In this document: positions 9,603 to 17,547 of the stretch, piece by piece | Position numbering within the stretch: the first letter of the stretch is position 1 | Layout: every line of letters begins with the position of its first letter | Source of the DNA: Bacillota bacterium | GTDB taxonomy: Bacteria > Bacillota > Clostridia > Tissierellales > Peptoniphilaceae | DNA: 33,346 nucleotides | Assembly (NCBI GenBank): GCA_023443025.1 | Contig: JAEZWM010000098.1 | Coordinates: 1 to 33,346, forward strand | Direction: 5' to 3' | The notes under the pieces: generated by a model | Told to the model about the DNA's origin: nothing | The model's input: the letters and a program-made list of their open reading frames with translations, nothing else | Databases searched by the model: none | Program-made: the position numbers and the translations under genes

Positions 9603-11414
9603 TTAATGTATTGATTCTATTTCTTCAGTTGTATTATCTTTAGTCGTATCATATTTAGTATCGGGGTTCTCCTTTTCTGCCTTAGTAAATATAAAGCATT
9701 CATCGAGAAAACCGGCTATTAGCCATTTATCATTTACTTTACTACTGTCCTTAAAACTATATTGAAGTATTTTTGATGCAAGAAGGTTAACTCTTACACT
9801 TGATTTACTAAAAATATGCTTATATCTCTTCATCATCATGATCAGCTCTTCTACGATTTTTTCTCCGTCTCTTTTATAGAGCATATTTTGGATAAAAGTC
9901 ATGTTCTTATTCTTAGTATTTGTTTGACTTAATAAATAGCTCATTACTTGACCTGTAGCAAAAAGTGCTTCTTCATCACTTTCTATCAAATAATCATCTT
10001 TGCTAATAATTTTTTTCTTTATAATCTTACGAATATCCAATACAGCGTCCTCCTTGAATTTATCAAAATATTCTAATAGCGATACTCCAACATTAAATTG
10101 TTGAGCCGCTTTTCTATAATATCCTTTAGATAAAGAATAAACTATGCTATCTTTTATTAATCTCTCCAATGTATTGACTAGATAATCTGTTTTGTTAAAA
10201 TTTTTCCAATTGATGAATCCATAACCATAACCTATCAATATCTGTCTTAGTTGTACTTCCTTTATTTTTACTTCTTCTAGCTGATATTCATTGTTGATAA
10301 GAAAATTATAAAAAAATACAAAATCTATAACTTCAAAAAATTCTTTCCTTTTAATATACCTTCTATAAACTTCTAGATTCTTAGTTTTTTCTTCATCTTC
10401 TTTACTTTTATGAAATGAAGGGTCGATATGTTTTCTTATACTAATGTCTAAATCAATTTCATCAGAAACATACTTTTTATAACCAATAATACCTATTTCA
10501 TTTCTATCTGGTACAAGATTTAATTGTAGACCAACTCTCGGAACATTATTTAATGATATCCTTTTATTATCAGTATCGATATAAATTTTATAATATTTAT
10601 TGGAAACCACACTTTGTAAGTAATCAAAAAAGTGTTTTTGCTGCATTGCTTCCTCTACACTTATAAGGTACGGTTCAGGTGTATGTCTATCAAGATTTGC
10701 TAAATATGGTTTTTTTGCATTTAAGCCCATATTATTATTTGATAGTCCATAAACTACACCATCCTTTAAAATATTGTATTTATTACTATTGAATATATTA
10801 GTACCTTCATAGCGAAGTTGCTCTCTCTTAAATGCTTCTAAAGTTTTTGTTTCATCAGGGTATACAAATAGAAATTTAAAATAATCTTTTTCTTTTTCAT
10901 CAATGTCAAAGTTTCTAATATTTTTTATTACCCATGACTCAATTTGTTCTACCTCATCAGCATTTACAACCCCTAACTTCTCCTCATTATTTTCATAAAG
11001 ATCTCTTGAATTTTTATCCTTATACTTTAACTTAGGATTTTTTAAGACTGAAAAGTATCTTTTTATTGCTTCATCATCTATTTTTGTATTTATTATAGAC
11101 TTTTTAAAAGAAAAACTGTAATAATTGGACGAGTGTACAGCTTTTTTCGGATCGATTGGTTTGTTCATCTCCAACAAATTAGAGTAATAATCTAATTCCT
11201 TTACAAGTGGATAATACTCTTCTGACTCACCAATCACAATTTTTTCTTTCTTATCATACTTGATATCAATTTCAGAAATAACTTTCCATTCACTTACACC
11301 TCCAGACATCTGAACTAAAACATATCTACCATCTTTTGGTGTATAGCCGCTCATTATCATGCTTGGATTTTTCTCATATTCATGTTTAAAAACTTCTAAG
11401 CATTGTCTTAACAA
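9603..11414 (-). CDS. cas8b: Cascade large subunit Cas8b (Csh1/TM1802-like)
   Basis: A 603-residue protein in the fixed position of the type I-B large subunit, between cas6 and cas7. The sequence is strongly divergent, as large subunits are. I see the mixed alpha/beta N-terminal domain (MSGYTPKDGRYVLVQM) and a long helical C-terminal part including ATGQVMSYLLSQTNTKNKNM, a segment seen in TM1802/Csh1 proteins. It recognises the PAM and recruits Cas3. The start appears to be TTG at 11414, with AGGAGG seven bases upstream and no in-frame ATG nearby; a weak start could tune subunit level. The subtype label rests on gene order and neighbours more than on motifs. Confidence 0.88.
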   Translation of the reverse strand: MLRQCLEVFKHEYEKNPSMIMSGYTPKDGRYVLVQMSGGVSEWKVISEIDIKYDKKEKIVIGESEEYYPLVKELDYYSNLLEMNKPIDPKKAVHSSNYYSFSFKKSIINTKIDDEAIKRYFSVLKNPKLKYKDKNSRDLYENNEEKLGVVNADEVEQIESWVIKNIRNFDIDEKEKDYFKFLFVYPDETKTLEAFKREQLRYEGTNIFNSNKYNILKDGVVYGLSNNNMGLNAKKPYLANLDRHTPEPYLISVEEAMQQKHFFDYLQSVVSNKYYKIYIDTDNKRISLNNVPRVGLQLNLVPDRNEIGIIGYKKYVSDEIDLDISIRKHIDPSFHKSKEDEEKTKNLEVYRRYIKRKEFFEVIDFVFFYNFLINNEYQLEEVKIKEVQLRQILIGYGYGFINWKNFNKTDYLVNTLERLIKDSIVYSLSKGYYRKAAQQFNVGVSLLEYFDKFKEDAVLDIRKIIKKKIISKDDYLIESDEEALFATGQVMSYLLSQTNTKNKNMTFIQNMLYKRDGEKIVEELIMMMKRYKHIFSKSSVRVNLLASKILQYSFKDSSKVNDKWLIAGFLDECFIFTKAEKENPDTKYDTTKDNTTEEIESIH

Positions 11415-11425
11415 AATATTACCTC

Positions 11426-12115
11426 CTATAAAAATTTATATCCCATAAATCCACATGAAAAGCTGCTTCCTTCGCTAAAAGTTACTCCTAATGCCAGATA
11501 AGCAAGATCTTGTGATAATTTATCGTCCTTAATTTCTAATTCAAGTTTATCGCCTAACAGTTCTACTCCCTTGTATTTAATCGCAATAGGTTTTACGTTT
11601 AAAAACTTTATAGATTTATAGAATTTATCTTCCTGTTCGATATCTCCAACGAAACTCTTGTATTTTTTAAATAGATTGCTATTAAGTCTATTTTCATACT
11701 CATCTAATTCCATAACTCCTCTCCAGTAACCTCCATCGTTCTTAAAGATTATAGGTGTCAAGCTATATAAACGTGTAATGTGTCGCTGCGGAATAGTTCT
11801 TGCCTTTAAAACTAAACCCTTAAAATCATCATTTGAAAAATCATCTAAACCATTTAAAAAAAAGTTTACAAGTTTAGTATCAATTGATCGAATTCTAAAA
11901 GTGTAAATGTTTTCCTTTTTGTAGATTCGATCTTTTTCCATTGGGTAAAGATAATCTAAAGAATAAGGTTTATAATCTTTACTTATATGGAGTTCTAAGA
12001 ATCTTTCATCCCTTGCTAAATACATCGAAATGAATTTAGCTATTTTTTCCGGTACTTTTGAAAACTCAATGTCTTGTTTCAAAAATACTTTTACATGAAT
12101 TTCTTGTACTTTCAT
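11426..12115 (-). CDS. cas6: crRNA-processing endoribonuclease Cas6 (type I-B)
   Basis: A 229-residue Cas6 that cuts the repeat RNA eight bases before its 3' end. The C-terminal glycine-rich loop GSSFSCGFMGYKFL is the family signature, and an internal H within RTIPQRHITRLYSLTP is typical of the RAMP core. The ATG at 12115 has AGGAGG (12125-12120) four bases upstream and begins MKVQEIHVKVF. The frame stays open further upstream to a GTG at 12166, but that start has no ribosome site and would only add an unconserved tail, so I reject it. First gene of the cas operon; its upstream region contains the crRNA-like regulatory unit. Confidence 0.94.
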   Translation of the reverse strand: MKVQEIHVKVFLKQDIEFSKVPEKIAKFISMYLARDERFLELHISKDYKPYSLDYLYPMEKDRIYKKENIYTFRIRSIDTKLVNFFLNGLDDFSNDDFKGLVLKARTIPQRHITRLYSLTPIIFKNDGGYWRGVMELDEYENRLNSNLFKKYKSFVGDIEQEDKFYKSIKFLNVKPIAIKYKGVELLGDKLELEIKDDKLSQDLAYLALGVTFSEGSSFSCGFMGYKFL

Positions 12116-12218
12116 TTTTCCTCCTATGATCTTTATATATTTTTCTAATTCAACTAAATTAAACACTATATGATTTAATGTATTAGCATAATATTTATAG
12201 ATTTAATCCTTTTATTTT

Positions 12219-12249
12219 AAAATGACATTACATTAATCATATATCGTGA
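12219..12249 (-). promoter_or_regulatory. Predicted Cascade target upstream of cas6 (PAM plus protospacer-like match)
   Basis: On the minus strand TCA (12249-12247) is followed by CGATATATGATTAATGT (12246-12230). The spacer-like segment of the neighbouring small RNA begins CGATAAATGATAAATGT: 15 of 17 agree, with mismatches only at positions 6 and 12. After a 2-base insertion in the target the match resumes for TGTCATTTT, to 12219. Cas7 flips out every sixth base, so these two mismatches should cost little. TCA is a known type I-B PAM in clostridia. A dyad ATATATC-GT-GATATAT (12239-12254) overlaps the PAM and seed. The cas promoter is not clear; a weak -10 candidate TATAAA (12199-12194) would put the PAM-distal end near its -35. 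Confidence 0.75.
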
Positions 12250-12263
12250 TATATTATTACTCT

Positions 12264-12293
12264 AAAAAAATAGAACATCTTATGTTAAGGTTC
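12264..12293 (-). terminator. Intrinsic terminator built from the second degenerate repeat
   Basis: On the minus strand GAAC-CTTA (12293-12286), loop ACA, TAAG (12282-12279), a 2-base AT bulge and GTTC (12276-12273) form an 8-pair stem, followed after TA by seven T residues (12270-12264). The left arm is unchanged CRISPR repeat; the right arm and T tract come from bases that differ from the repeat consensus. It would end the crRNA-like RNA before the cas6 leader. Confidence 0.7.
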
Positions 12294-12342
12294 ATAAAAA
12301 TGACAACATTTATCATTTATCGTTTTCAATACATCACATGTT
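12264..12342 (-). ncRNA. crRNA-like cas-regulating RNA (CreR/CreA-type), degenerate repeat-spacer-repeat
   Basis: Read on the minus strand, degenerate repeat 1 (12352-12323) keeps the 3' half of the CRISPR repeat, TGATGTATTGAAAA at its end, so the Cas6 site and the ATTGAAA handle survive while the 5' half is eroded. A 26-base spacer-like segment (12322-12297) follows. Degenerate repeat 2 (12296-12267) keeps ATGAACCTTAACAT but has lost the handle. The promoter would start transcription at about 12342, inside repeat 1, and the terminator ends it at about 12264, giving an RNA near 78 nt. The guide matches the DNA upstream of cas6 with a TCA PAM. The architecture fits the described CreR class of cas autorepressors; boundaries are predictions. 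Confidence 0.75.
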
Positions 12343-12348
12343 ATAGTA

Positions 12349-12376
12349 ATTATACCTTATAATTTATTTTTGTCTA
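12349..12376 (-). promoter_or_regulatory. Promoter of the crRNA-like RNA
   Basis: TAGACA (12376-12371) and a perfect TATAAT (12354-12349) are separated by 16 bases on the minus strand. Expected transcription start is about 12342, within the degenerate repeat. The -35 box overlaps the stop codon of the transposase remnant, so the promoter may have arisen at an insertion scar. Confidence 0.65.
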
Positions 12377-12439
12377 GCTTATATTGACGTAAAACTCTAT
12401 TAAAACTAATTCATCTATGGTACTATGAATGTATGTCAT
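12374..12439 (-). pseudogene. IS30-family transposase, N-terminal remnant
   Basis: An ATG at 12439 with AGGAGA upstream opens a 21-codon frame, MTYIHSTIDELVLIE then FYVNIS and stop. The first 15 residues resemble the start of IS30-type transposases of Firmicutes, whose next residues (usually SYYxxNIS) seem to survive with a short deletion. Nothing of the catalytic domain remains. An extended -10 (TGG-TATAAT, 12476-12468) lies upstream. No inverted repeats or target duplication are visible. The call rests on a short stretch recognised from memory. Confidence 0.45.
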
Positions 12440-12488
12440 TTTTGGTCTCCTTTTATTTTCGTGATGGATTATACCATTAATGACCTAT

Positions 12489-12614
12489 TTATTTGTATAG
12501 CTTAATTTTACTATCCGAGTCATAAAAATAACCCGGAAATCTTTTTGATACATATATTCTAGCCACCAGTGGAATATATAGAGTATCGGCAACACCATCT
12601 AATATTTTATTCAT
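12489..12614 (-). pseudogene. SAM-dependent methyltransferase (LCM-like), N-terminal remnant
   Basis: An ATG at 12614 with AGGGTG upstream opens a 41-codon frame that starts MNKILDGVADTLYIPLVARI and continues to YVSKRFPGYFYD before diverging and stopping at 12489. This is the characteristic N-terminus of a family of about 270-residue methyltransferases. The C-terminal part of another member sits on the same strand at the right edge of the window (32856-33346). The SAM-binding and catalytic parts are absent here, so it cannot be active. It marks a past deletion or recombination between the CRISPR locus and the BMC operon. Confidence 0.6.
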
Positions 12615-12723
12615 TAAATCACCCTGAAAATATAGTTTTAATGTTCAAATCAATTTAATTGTATTCTATTTATAATTATCCGTCTATAATTATTATCAAT
12701 TAAAACCTATATTAACTTATAAT

Positions 12724-12751
12724 AAAAAGCCAGATAGCAAAGCTACCTGAC
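12724..12751 (-). terminator. Intrinsic terminator of the BMC/UbiD operon
   Basis: On the minus strand GTCAGGTAGC (12751-12742), loop TTT, GCTATCTGGC (12738-12729) forms a 10-pair stem with two G-U pairs, followed by TTTTT. It lies about 10 bases after the AbgT stop codon and closes the long operon. Confidence 0.9.
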
Positions 12752-12761
12752 TTTTATATTT

Positions 12762-14285
12762 CTAATTAAGTAATAAAGTAGCACCTGGCCCTAGTGGTAA
12801 GCCTATAATATACCATATTACTAGAAGTAATGTCCATGATACTAAGAAACCTATTGCCATAGGTAGCATCATTGAAACGACCGTTCCTAATCCAGATTTT
12901 TTATCATATTTCTTACATAATATTATGATGAATGGCATAAAAGGTTCAAGCGGCGATATACAGTTAGTTACAGAATCTGCAATTCTGTATGCTGCTTGTG
13001 TTAATGGAGGTGATAAGTTAACCTGCATAAACATTGGTACAAATATTGGTGCTAAAAGTGCCCATTTTGCTGATGAACTTCCTATTAAAAAGTTTATCAT
13101 TGAAGCAAACAGAATGAAAATTATTAGCAGCGGAATCCCTACCAAACCGGTTCTTTGAAGTTGTACAGCTCCTTTTACTGATAGTAATAATCCTAGGTTT
13201 GAGTATGCGAAAAACTCTACGAATTGTGCAGCAAAGAAACAAAGTACTATAAATCCAGCAAAACCCTTCATTGATTCTGTCATGTATCTTTCTACATCTG
13301 ATGTATTCCTTATACTTTTAACTGTAACCCCATAAGTAATTGCTATTATAATAAACCAAAATAGTAATATTGTTATCATTCCACTTAAAAATGGAGAAGG
13401 TATAATCGTTCCTTTTTCAGGATCTCTAAGTATACCACTCTTTGGTACAACCATTAATGCAATAAGACATATATAAACTATTGTTGCAATAAGTGTATTT
13501 CTCAAACCTCTTTTTTCTTCAGGTTTTATTACGCTTAGATCTTCACCGTCAAGTGTTTCATCTACATCATCAGTTACAGCAACACCTAGTCTTGGCTCTA
13601 CGAATTTATCTATTACAAAGGTTCCAACTAGTGATAATACAAATGTGGAAACAAACATAAAGTACCAGTTAACAGCGGGATGAACTTCAAAACCAGGTTG
13701 TATTATTTGTGCTGCCTTTTCTGATATTCCAGTAAGCAAAACATCTGTTGGAGTTACAAGAAGATTAGCACTCAAACCAGCTGCAACTCCTGCGAATCCC
13801 GCTGCAATTCCAGCAAGTGGATTTCTCTTAAGTGCTCTAAATACCATTGCACCTAATGGAGGAATAACAACAAATGTTGAACTACCAGCAATATTACCCA
13901 TTATTCCGGCAAAAACAATTATAAAAGTTACTAATGATTTTGATGATCCTACAATAAAACTCTTTAAAAATGTTCTAAGTAAACCTGTTTCCTCTGCTAG
14001 ACCTAAACCTATCATCATAACTAATACCATCCCTAGAGGTGGGAATTTAGAAAAGTTTGCTACGATGTTTGTCGCAATCCATCTAACACCTTCTCCAGAT
14101 AATAAGCTTTTTATCTGCTCTGTATCTCCTGTACCTGGATGCTCAAATGTCAAACCAGAAAGCACAGCTGAGACTATCATAACCACCACTGTTAATATCA
14201 TAAAGATATATATTGGATGTGGTAATCTATTACCAATCCTTTCTATGGCATTTAAAAATCCTCTCTTTTTAATTCTTTCTGTCAT
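12762..14285 (-). CDS. AbgT-family carrier (p-aminobenzoyl-glutamate-type transporter)
   Basis: A 507-residue integral membrane protein with about 11-13 hydrophobic segments. It shows AbgT hallmarks: the N-terminal NRLPHPIYIFMILTVVVMIV, the first hairpin region VMMIGLGLAEETGLL, FAGIMGNIAGSSTFVVIPPL, and FLIGSSSAKWALLAPIFVPM near the second hairpin. Family members take up p-aminobenzoyl-glutamate or export sulfonamide-like compounds. It sits 17 bases after an M20 amidohydrolase, the AbgT/AbgB pairing used for amide-linked aromatic acids. It is the last gene of the 15-gene operon. Whether it imports substrate or exports a product such as a decarboxylated amine is open. The TRAP carrier in the same operon means two substrates, or a substrate and a product, are moved. 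Confidence 0.9.
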   Translation of the reverse strand: MTERIKKRGFLNAIERIGNRLPHPIYIFMILTVVVMIVSAVLSGLTFEHPGTGDTEQIKSLLSGEGVRWIATNIVANFSKFPPLGMVLVMMIGLGLAEETGLLRTFLKSFIVGSSKSLVTFIIVFAGIMGNIAGSSTFVVIPPLGAMVFRALKRNPLAGIAAGFAGVAAGLSANLLVTPTDVLLTGISEKAAQIIQPGFEVHPAVNWYFMFVSTFVLSLVGTFVIDKFVEPRLGVAVTDDVDETLDGEDLSVIKPEEKRGLRNTLIATIVYICLIALMVVPKSGILRDPEKGTIIPSPFLSGMITILLFWFIIIAITYGVTVKSIRNTSDVERYMTESMKGFAGFIVLCFFAAQFVEFFAYSNLGLLLSVKGAVQLQRTGLVGIPLLIIFILFASMINFLIGSSSAKWALLAPIFVPMFMQVNLSPPLTQAAYRIADSVTNCISPLEPFMPFIIILCKKYDKKSGLGTVVSMMLPMAIGFLVSWTLLLVIWYIIGLPLGPGATLLLN

Positions 14286-14302
14286 AGGTTTATCCTCCTA
14301 TT

Positions 14303-15484
14303 TTATTTATCCATTGCCTGAAATTCTTCAAAAACAGCCTTTTGAATATCTTCCGATTCTAAATAATCGAGTGCGGTCGATGCCATTGCTTTAGCACCCA
14401 CTACTAAACCATCAAATCCTCCTTGAGAGCTGCTAGCTTCAAGAAACTCAACAGAGTGGCAAAGTATACCATCAGGGCCAATTTTTATATATGGGCATAG
14501 AGTTGGAACTCTATAACTTACATTTCCTATATCCCATGCAAAGTTTGCTTCATTCTTCTGATAATACTCTATACCTAATCTGTCTAATGCCTTACCAAAT
14601 GATTTCGCCAAAACAGTATTTGGTCTTGTATCCTCATAAACATTTTCTTGCTTTATAATTTCATACTCACAATCAGTTGTTAGTCCTGCAGCTTTAACAC
14701 AGTTTTCTATTCTTCTAATTAATTCTCCTAAGTCTTTTCGTTTTGTTGATCTTATTGTAAACTTTAACTCAGTTTCTCTAGCTAAGGTATTAGGAACAAT
14801 ACCACCTTTTGTAATTATTGGATTAACAACAGCTCTTGGGAAGAAATGTTGTCTGATGGCATTTATATTACTAATAGTTAGATTTGCTGCTGTTAATGCA
14901 TTCCTACCAAAAGTCACATCTCCACCAGCATGTATCTCAGTCCCAAAAAATCTTACTGTCATTGAAGTTGCTGCTACAAGATATCTTTCAATATAAGTAC
15001 TTTCATCTCCATGACACATCATAGCAATATCTAGATCATCAAAGATACCATCTCTTGCCATAATTACTTTTCCACCGGCATTCTCTACTGTTCCTTCTTC
15101 ACTAGGAGTACCGACTACTACAACTTTCCCACCTATTTCATCTATAGAATCTTTTAATGCAATCGCCGTTCCACATGCTGCTACTGAAAATAAATTATGC
15201 CCACACGCATGTCCTATTTCTGGTAGAGCGTCGTACTCTGCAATTAGCCCAATTGTTTTTCCGGCTATTCTAGAATCATAAGTTGCTCTAAATGATGTTT
15301 CTAGTCCTGATAGTCCTCTTTCAATTAGAAAATCATTTTTAGCTAAGTATTCTGTTAATAGTCTCGAAGAATTATATTCTTGATAACCAATCTCTGGATT
15401 GTTAAAAATCTCCATTGCTATTTCAACTAATTCTTCTCTAATGTCATCAATTTTTTTATAAAGCGTTTCGTGTTTACTTGACAT
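14303..15484 (-). CDS. M20 family amidohydrolase (AbgB-like)
   Basis: A 393-residue M20 metallo-amidohydrolase. Metal and catalytic motifs are intact: EYDALPEIGHACGHN (D85, H92, H96), GTPSEEG (E129, E130), CHGDE, and a C-terminal segment PDGILCHSVEFLEAS carrying the last histidine. The dimerisation domain FTIRSTKRKDLGELIRRIEN is present. Length fits AbgB/IAA-amino-acid hydrolases. It should cleave an amide between an acyl group and an amino acid, and its direct neighbour AbgT suggests an aryl-amide substrate. Unlike three other enzymes of the operon its metal site looks normal. No signal peptide, so cytoplasmic; no obvious shell-targeting extension. Confidence 0.9.
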   Translation of the reverse strand: MSSKHETLYKKIDDIREELVEIAMEIFNNPEIGYQEYNSSRLLTEYLAKNDFLIERGLSGLETSFRATYDSRIAGKTIGLIAEYDALPEIGHACGHNLFSVAACGTAIALKDSIDEIGGKVVVVGTPSEEGTVENAGGKVIMARDGIFDDLDIAMMCHGDESTYIERYLVAATSMTVRFFGTEIHAGGDVTFGRNALTAANLTISNINAIRQHFFPRAVVNPIITKGGIVPNTLARETELKFTIRSTKRKDLGELIRRIENCVKAAGLTTDCEYEIIKQENVYEDTRPNTVLAKSFGKALDRLGIEYYQKNEANFAWDIGNVSYRVPTLCPYIKIGPDGILCHSVEFLEASSSQGGFDGLVVGAKAMASTALDYLESEDIQKAVFEEFQAMDK

Positions 15485-15513
15485 TTTTATCTCCTTGTAT
15501 TAAATAAAATTCA

Positions 15514-16251
15514 TTAAAAAGTATGCTTTTTTTCAATAAGTGCTACTGCTCTTATTGGAGAGCCCGTTCCTCCTCTAATGCGCAATGGAAGTCCAAAATA
15601 AACAAATCTGGCACCTATTAATTGTCTTAAATTACATAAGTTTTCCGTACATGTTATATCATACTTATAACATGCCTCATATCCTGAAATAGCTGAATTC
15701 TGTGGATTAGAATCTAATGAAGGTGTATCAAGACCAATATTTACTATTCCATTAGCGCCTAAGTATGCTACACATTCATAAGATAATCCAGTGTGTTTTG
15801 CTCTTATTCCACTATACTCCAGTTCAGGATAAAACCTATTATAATGACCTGTATATATAAGAATAACATCTCCTTTTTTTAGATCTAATCTAAATCTATC
15901 CATGCTCTTTTTAATATCTTCAACTTCTATTAGTTCTGGATACCTTTTATGAGATAAATCCAAGCAAATCCCATTGCCATAAAAATACTCAAAATCCATC
16001 TTATCTATACTTAACCCTTTATAATCAAAAGAAGATGATGCTTTTGTATGAGTAGGTCCTTGTTCAGAGATTAGTAGGTTACGAGCAGAAAATCCTAATG
16101 TTTTTGATCCAGTTACTACCATATTTTGTTCATGTGTTTGGTTTGTCATTATAAATGTTTGTTGAGTGTCCTTAGATACGGGCATTCCTTCATATATCTC
16201 TTGGGATAGGTCAATTATTCTATATTTTGAATTGAAGTTTGAGCTTTTCAT
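15514..16251 (-). CDS. Cyclase/kynurenine-formamidase-like protein with degraded metal motif
   Basis: A 245-residue member of the cyclase family (KynB, isatin hydrolase). Conserved parts: DLSQEIYEGMPV at the N-terminus, KKGDVILIYTGH, and NIGLDTPSLD, matching the family GDxVLxxTG and GIDTPSxD motifs. The metal-binding signature HxGTHxDxPxH is changed to Q64-G-P-T-H68-T-K70-A-S-S-S74: the first H is Q, the D is K and the last H is S, so three of four ligand positions are lost. It may be a non-catalytic binding protein or act by another mechanism. It directly follows DctM in the operon with no gap, and starts at ATG 16251. Confidence 0.85.
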   Translation of the reverse strand: MKSSNFNSKYRIIDLSQEIYEGMPVSKDTQQTFIMTNQTHEQNMVVTGSKTLGFSARNLLISEQGPTHTKASSSFDYKGLSIDKMDFEYFYGNGICLDLSHKRYPELIEVEDIKKSMDRFRLDLKKGDVILIYTGHYNRFYPELEYSGIRAKHTGLSYECVAYLGANGIVNIGLDTPSLDSNPQNSAISGYEACYKYDITCTENLCNLRQLIGARFVYFGLPLRIRGGTGSPIRAVALIEKKHTF

Positions 16252-17535
16252 TTATACTACTCCATAAATTAATCTTGGAAGGAATAATGATATTATTGGG
16301 ATATATGTGATTACTAATAGTGCAATAATACTAATAAATACAAATGGCATAACTCCTTTCATAATGTTATGCATATTTTCTCCAGTTAATGGTTGAGCAA
16401 CAAACAGATTCAATCCAAAAGGAGGAGTGAACATCCCTATCGATGCGTTTGCAACCATAATCACTCCAAGGTGAATAGCATTTACTCCTAATTGCATAGC
16501 TATAGGATATAACAAGGGGGCCGTAATTATTATTGCAGAAGAACCATCAATGAACATTCCAGCAATTAGTAATATTATATTTACTAGTAATAAGAATCCA
16601 TATTTTCCTACATTTAAACTGATTATTGCATTTGTAAGATTTTGAGGAACTTGAGCTACAGTTAGCACCCATCCAAAAACTGATGCAGCTGCTAATAGCA
16701 TCATAAGCTGTGCGGTAGACTTAGCTGAATCTACACATACTTTTGCTAAATCTCTATAACTCATTTCTCTGTAAACAAATAAACCTATAACTATCGCATA
16801 CACTGCTGATATCCCGGATGCTTCAGTCGGTGTAAACAAACCAGAATAGATTCCTCCCATAATTATTACTGGTATTCCCAATGCCCATAATGCGTCAACT
16901 GTTGCTGCAACTTTTTCTTTTGTTGTTGATTTCTCATTTACTGGTAGATTATTTCTCTTTGCATAAATAATAGAGTAAATTATGTAAGCAGCTGAATAGA
17001 TGATACCTGCTCCAACGCCTGCCATAAACAATGCACCTACAGATGCTCCAGTAACGGACCCATAAATTATTGCAGAAATACTCGGCGGTATAAGTAGAGC
17101 TATTGAACCACTAGATGTTATTAACCCGATATTGAAACCTGAGGAATACTTCTTTTCTTTTAAAGCTGGATACATTAGTCCGCCAATAGCAATAACTGTT
17201 GCAGGAGATGATCCTGAAACTGCTCCAAAGAACATACAGGCTACTATAGTTACTATTGCAAGACCGCCTCTTTGATGTCCTACCATTACTTCTGACCATT
17301 TTAATATCCTTTTTGCTATTCCTCCTGATTTCATAACATTAGCTCCTAATATGAAGAAAGGAACACTCATTAATGAAAACTTATCTATTCCTCCAATCAT
17401 TCTTTGAGTTACTGCCATCAATGATAGATCACTAAACATCATAAGAGAAATTAGAGATGAGAAAGCTAATGCAATAAAAACCGGGGCTCCTATAAATACT
17501 AAAATAAAAAATGTTAATAATAATGTAATTGTCAT
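16252..17535 (-). CDS. dctM: TRAP transporter large permease (DctM)
   Basis: A 427-residue membrane protein with 11-12 hydrophobic segments. Diagnostic DctM stretches include FSLMSVPFFILGANVMKSGG, FFGAVSGSSPATVIAIGGLM, GLITSSGSIALLIPPSISAI and the second hairpin NASIGMFTPPFGLNLFVAQ. It is the Na+-coupled transport subunit of a tripartite ATP-independent periplasmic carrier for organic acids. It follows dctQ by 12 bases and ends exactly where the cyclase-like gene starts. Length is normal. With DctP and DctQ it makes a full carrier. Confidence 0.96.
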   Translation of the reverse strand: MTITLLLTFFILVFIGAPVFIALAFSSLISLMMFSDLSLMAVTQRMIGGIDKFSLMSVPFFILGANVMKSGGIAKRILKWSEVMVGHQRGGLAIVTIVACMFFGAVSGSSPATVIAIGGLMYPALKEKKYSSGFNIGLITSSGSIALLIPPSISAIIYGSVTGASVGALFMAGVGAGIIYSAAYIIYSIIYAKRNNLPVNEKSTTKEKVAATVDALWALGIPVIIMGGIYSGLFTPTEASGISAVYAIVIGLFVYREMSYRDLAKVCVDSAKSTAQLMMLLAAASVFGWVLTVAQVPQNLTNAIISLNVGKYGFLLLVNIILLIAGMFIDGSSAIIITAPLLYPIAMQLGVNAIHLGVIMVANASIGMFTPPFGLNLFVAQPLTGENMHNIMKGVMPFVFISIIALLVITYIPIISLFLPRLIYGVV

Positions 17536-17547
17536 GCTGTATCTCCT

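Noticed and set aside
12116..12166. Upstream GTG start for Cas6 (17 extra residues)
   Set aside because: No ribosome site before the GTG, whereas AGGAGG stands just before the internal ATG at 12115; the extra residues look like translated leader.
12116..12230. A CreT-like toxin RNA between the guide target and cas6
   Set aside because: No short frame with a ribosome site other than the cas6 start itself, and no toxin-like element; cas autorepression explains the match without one.
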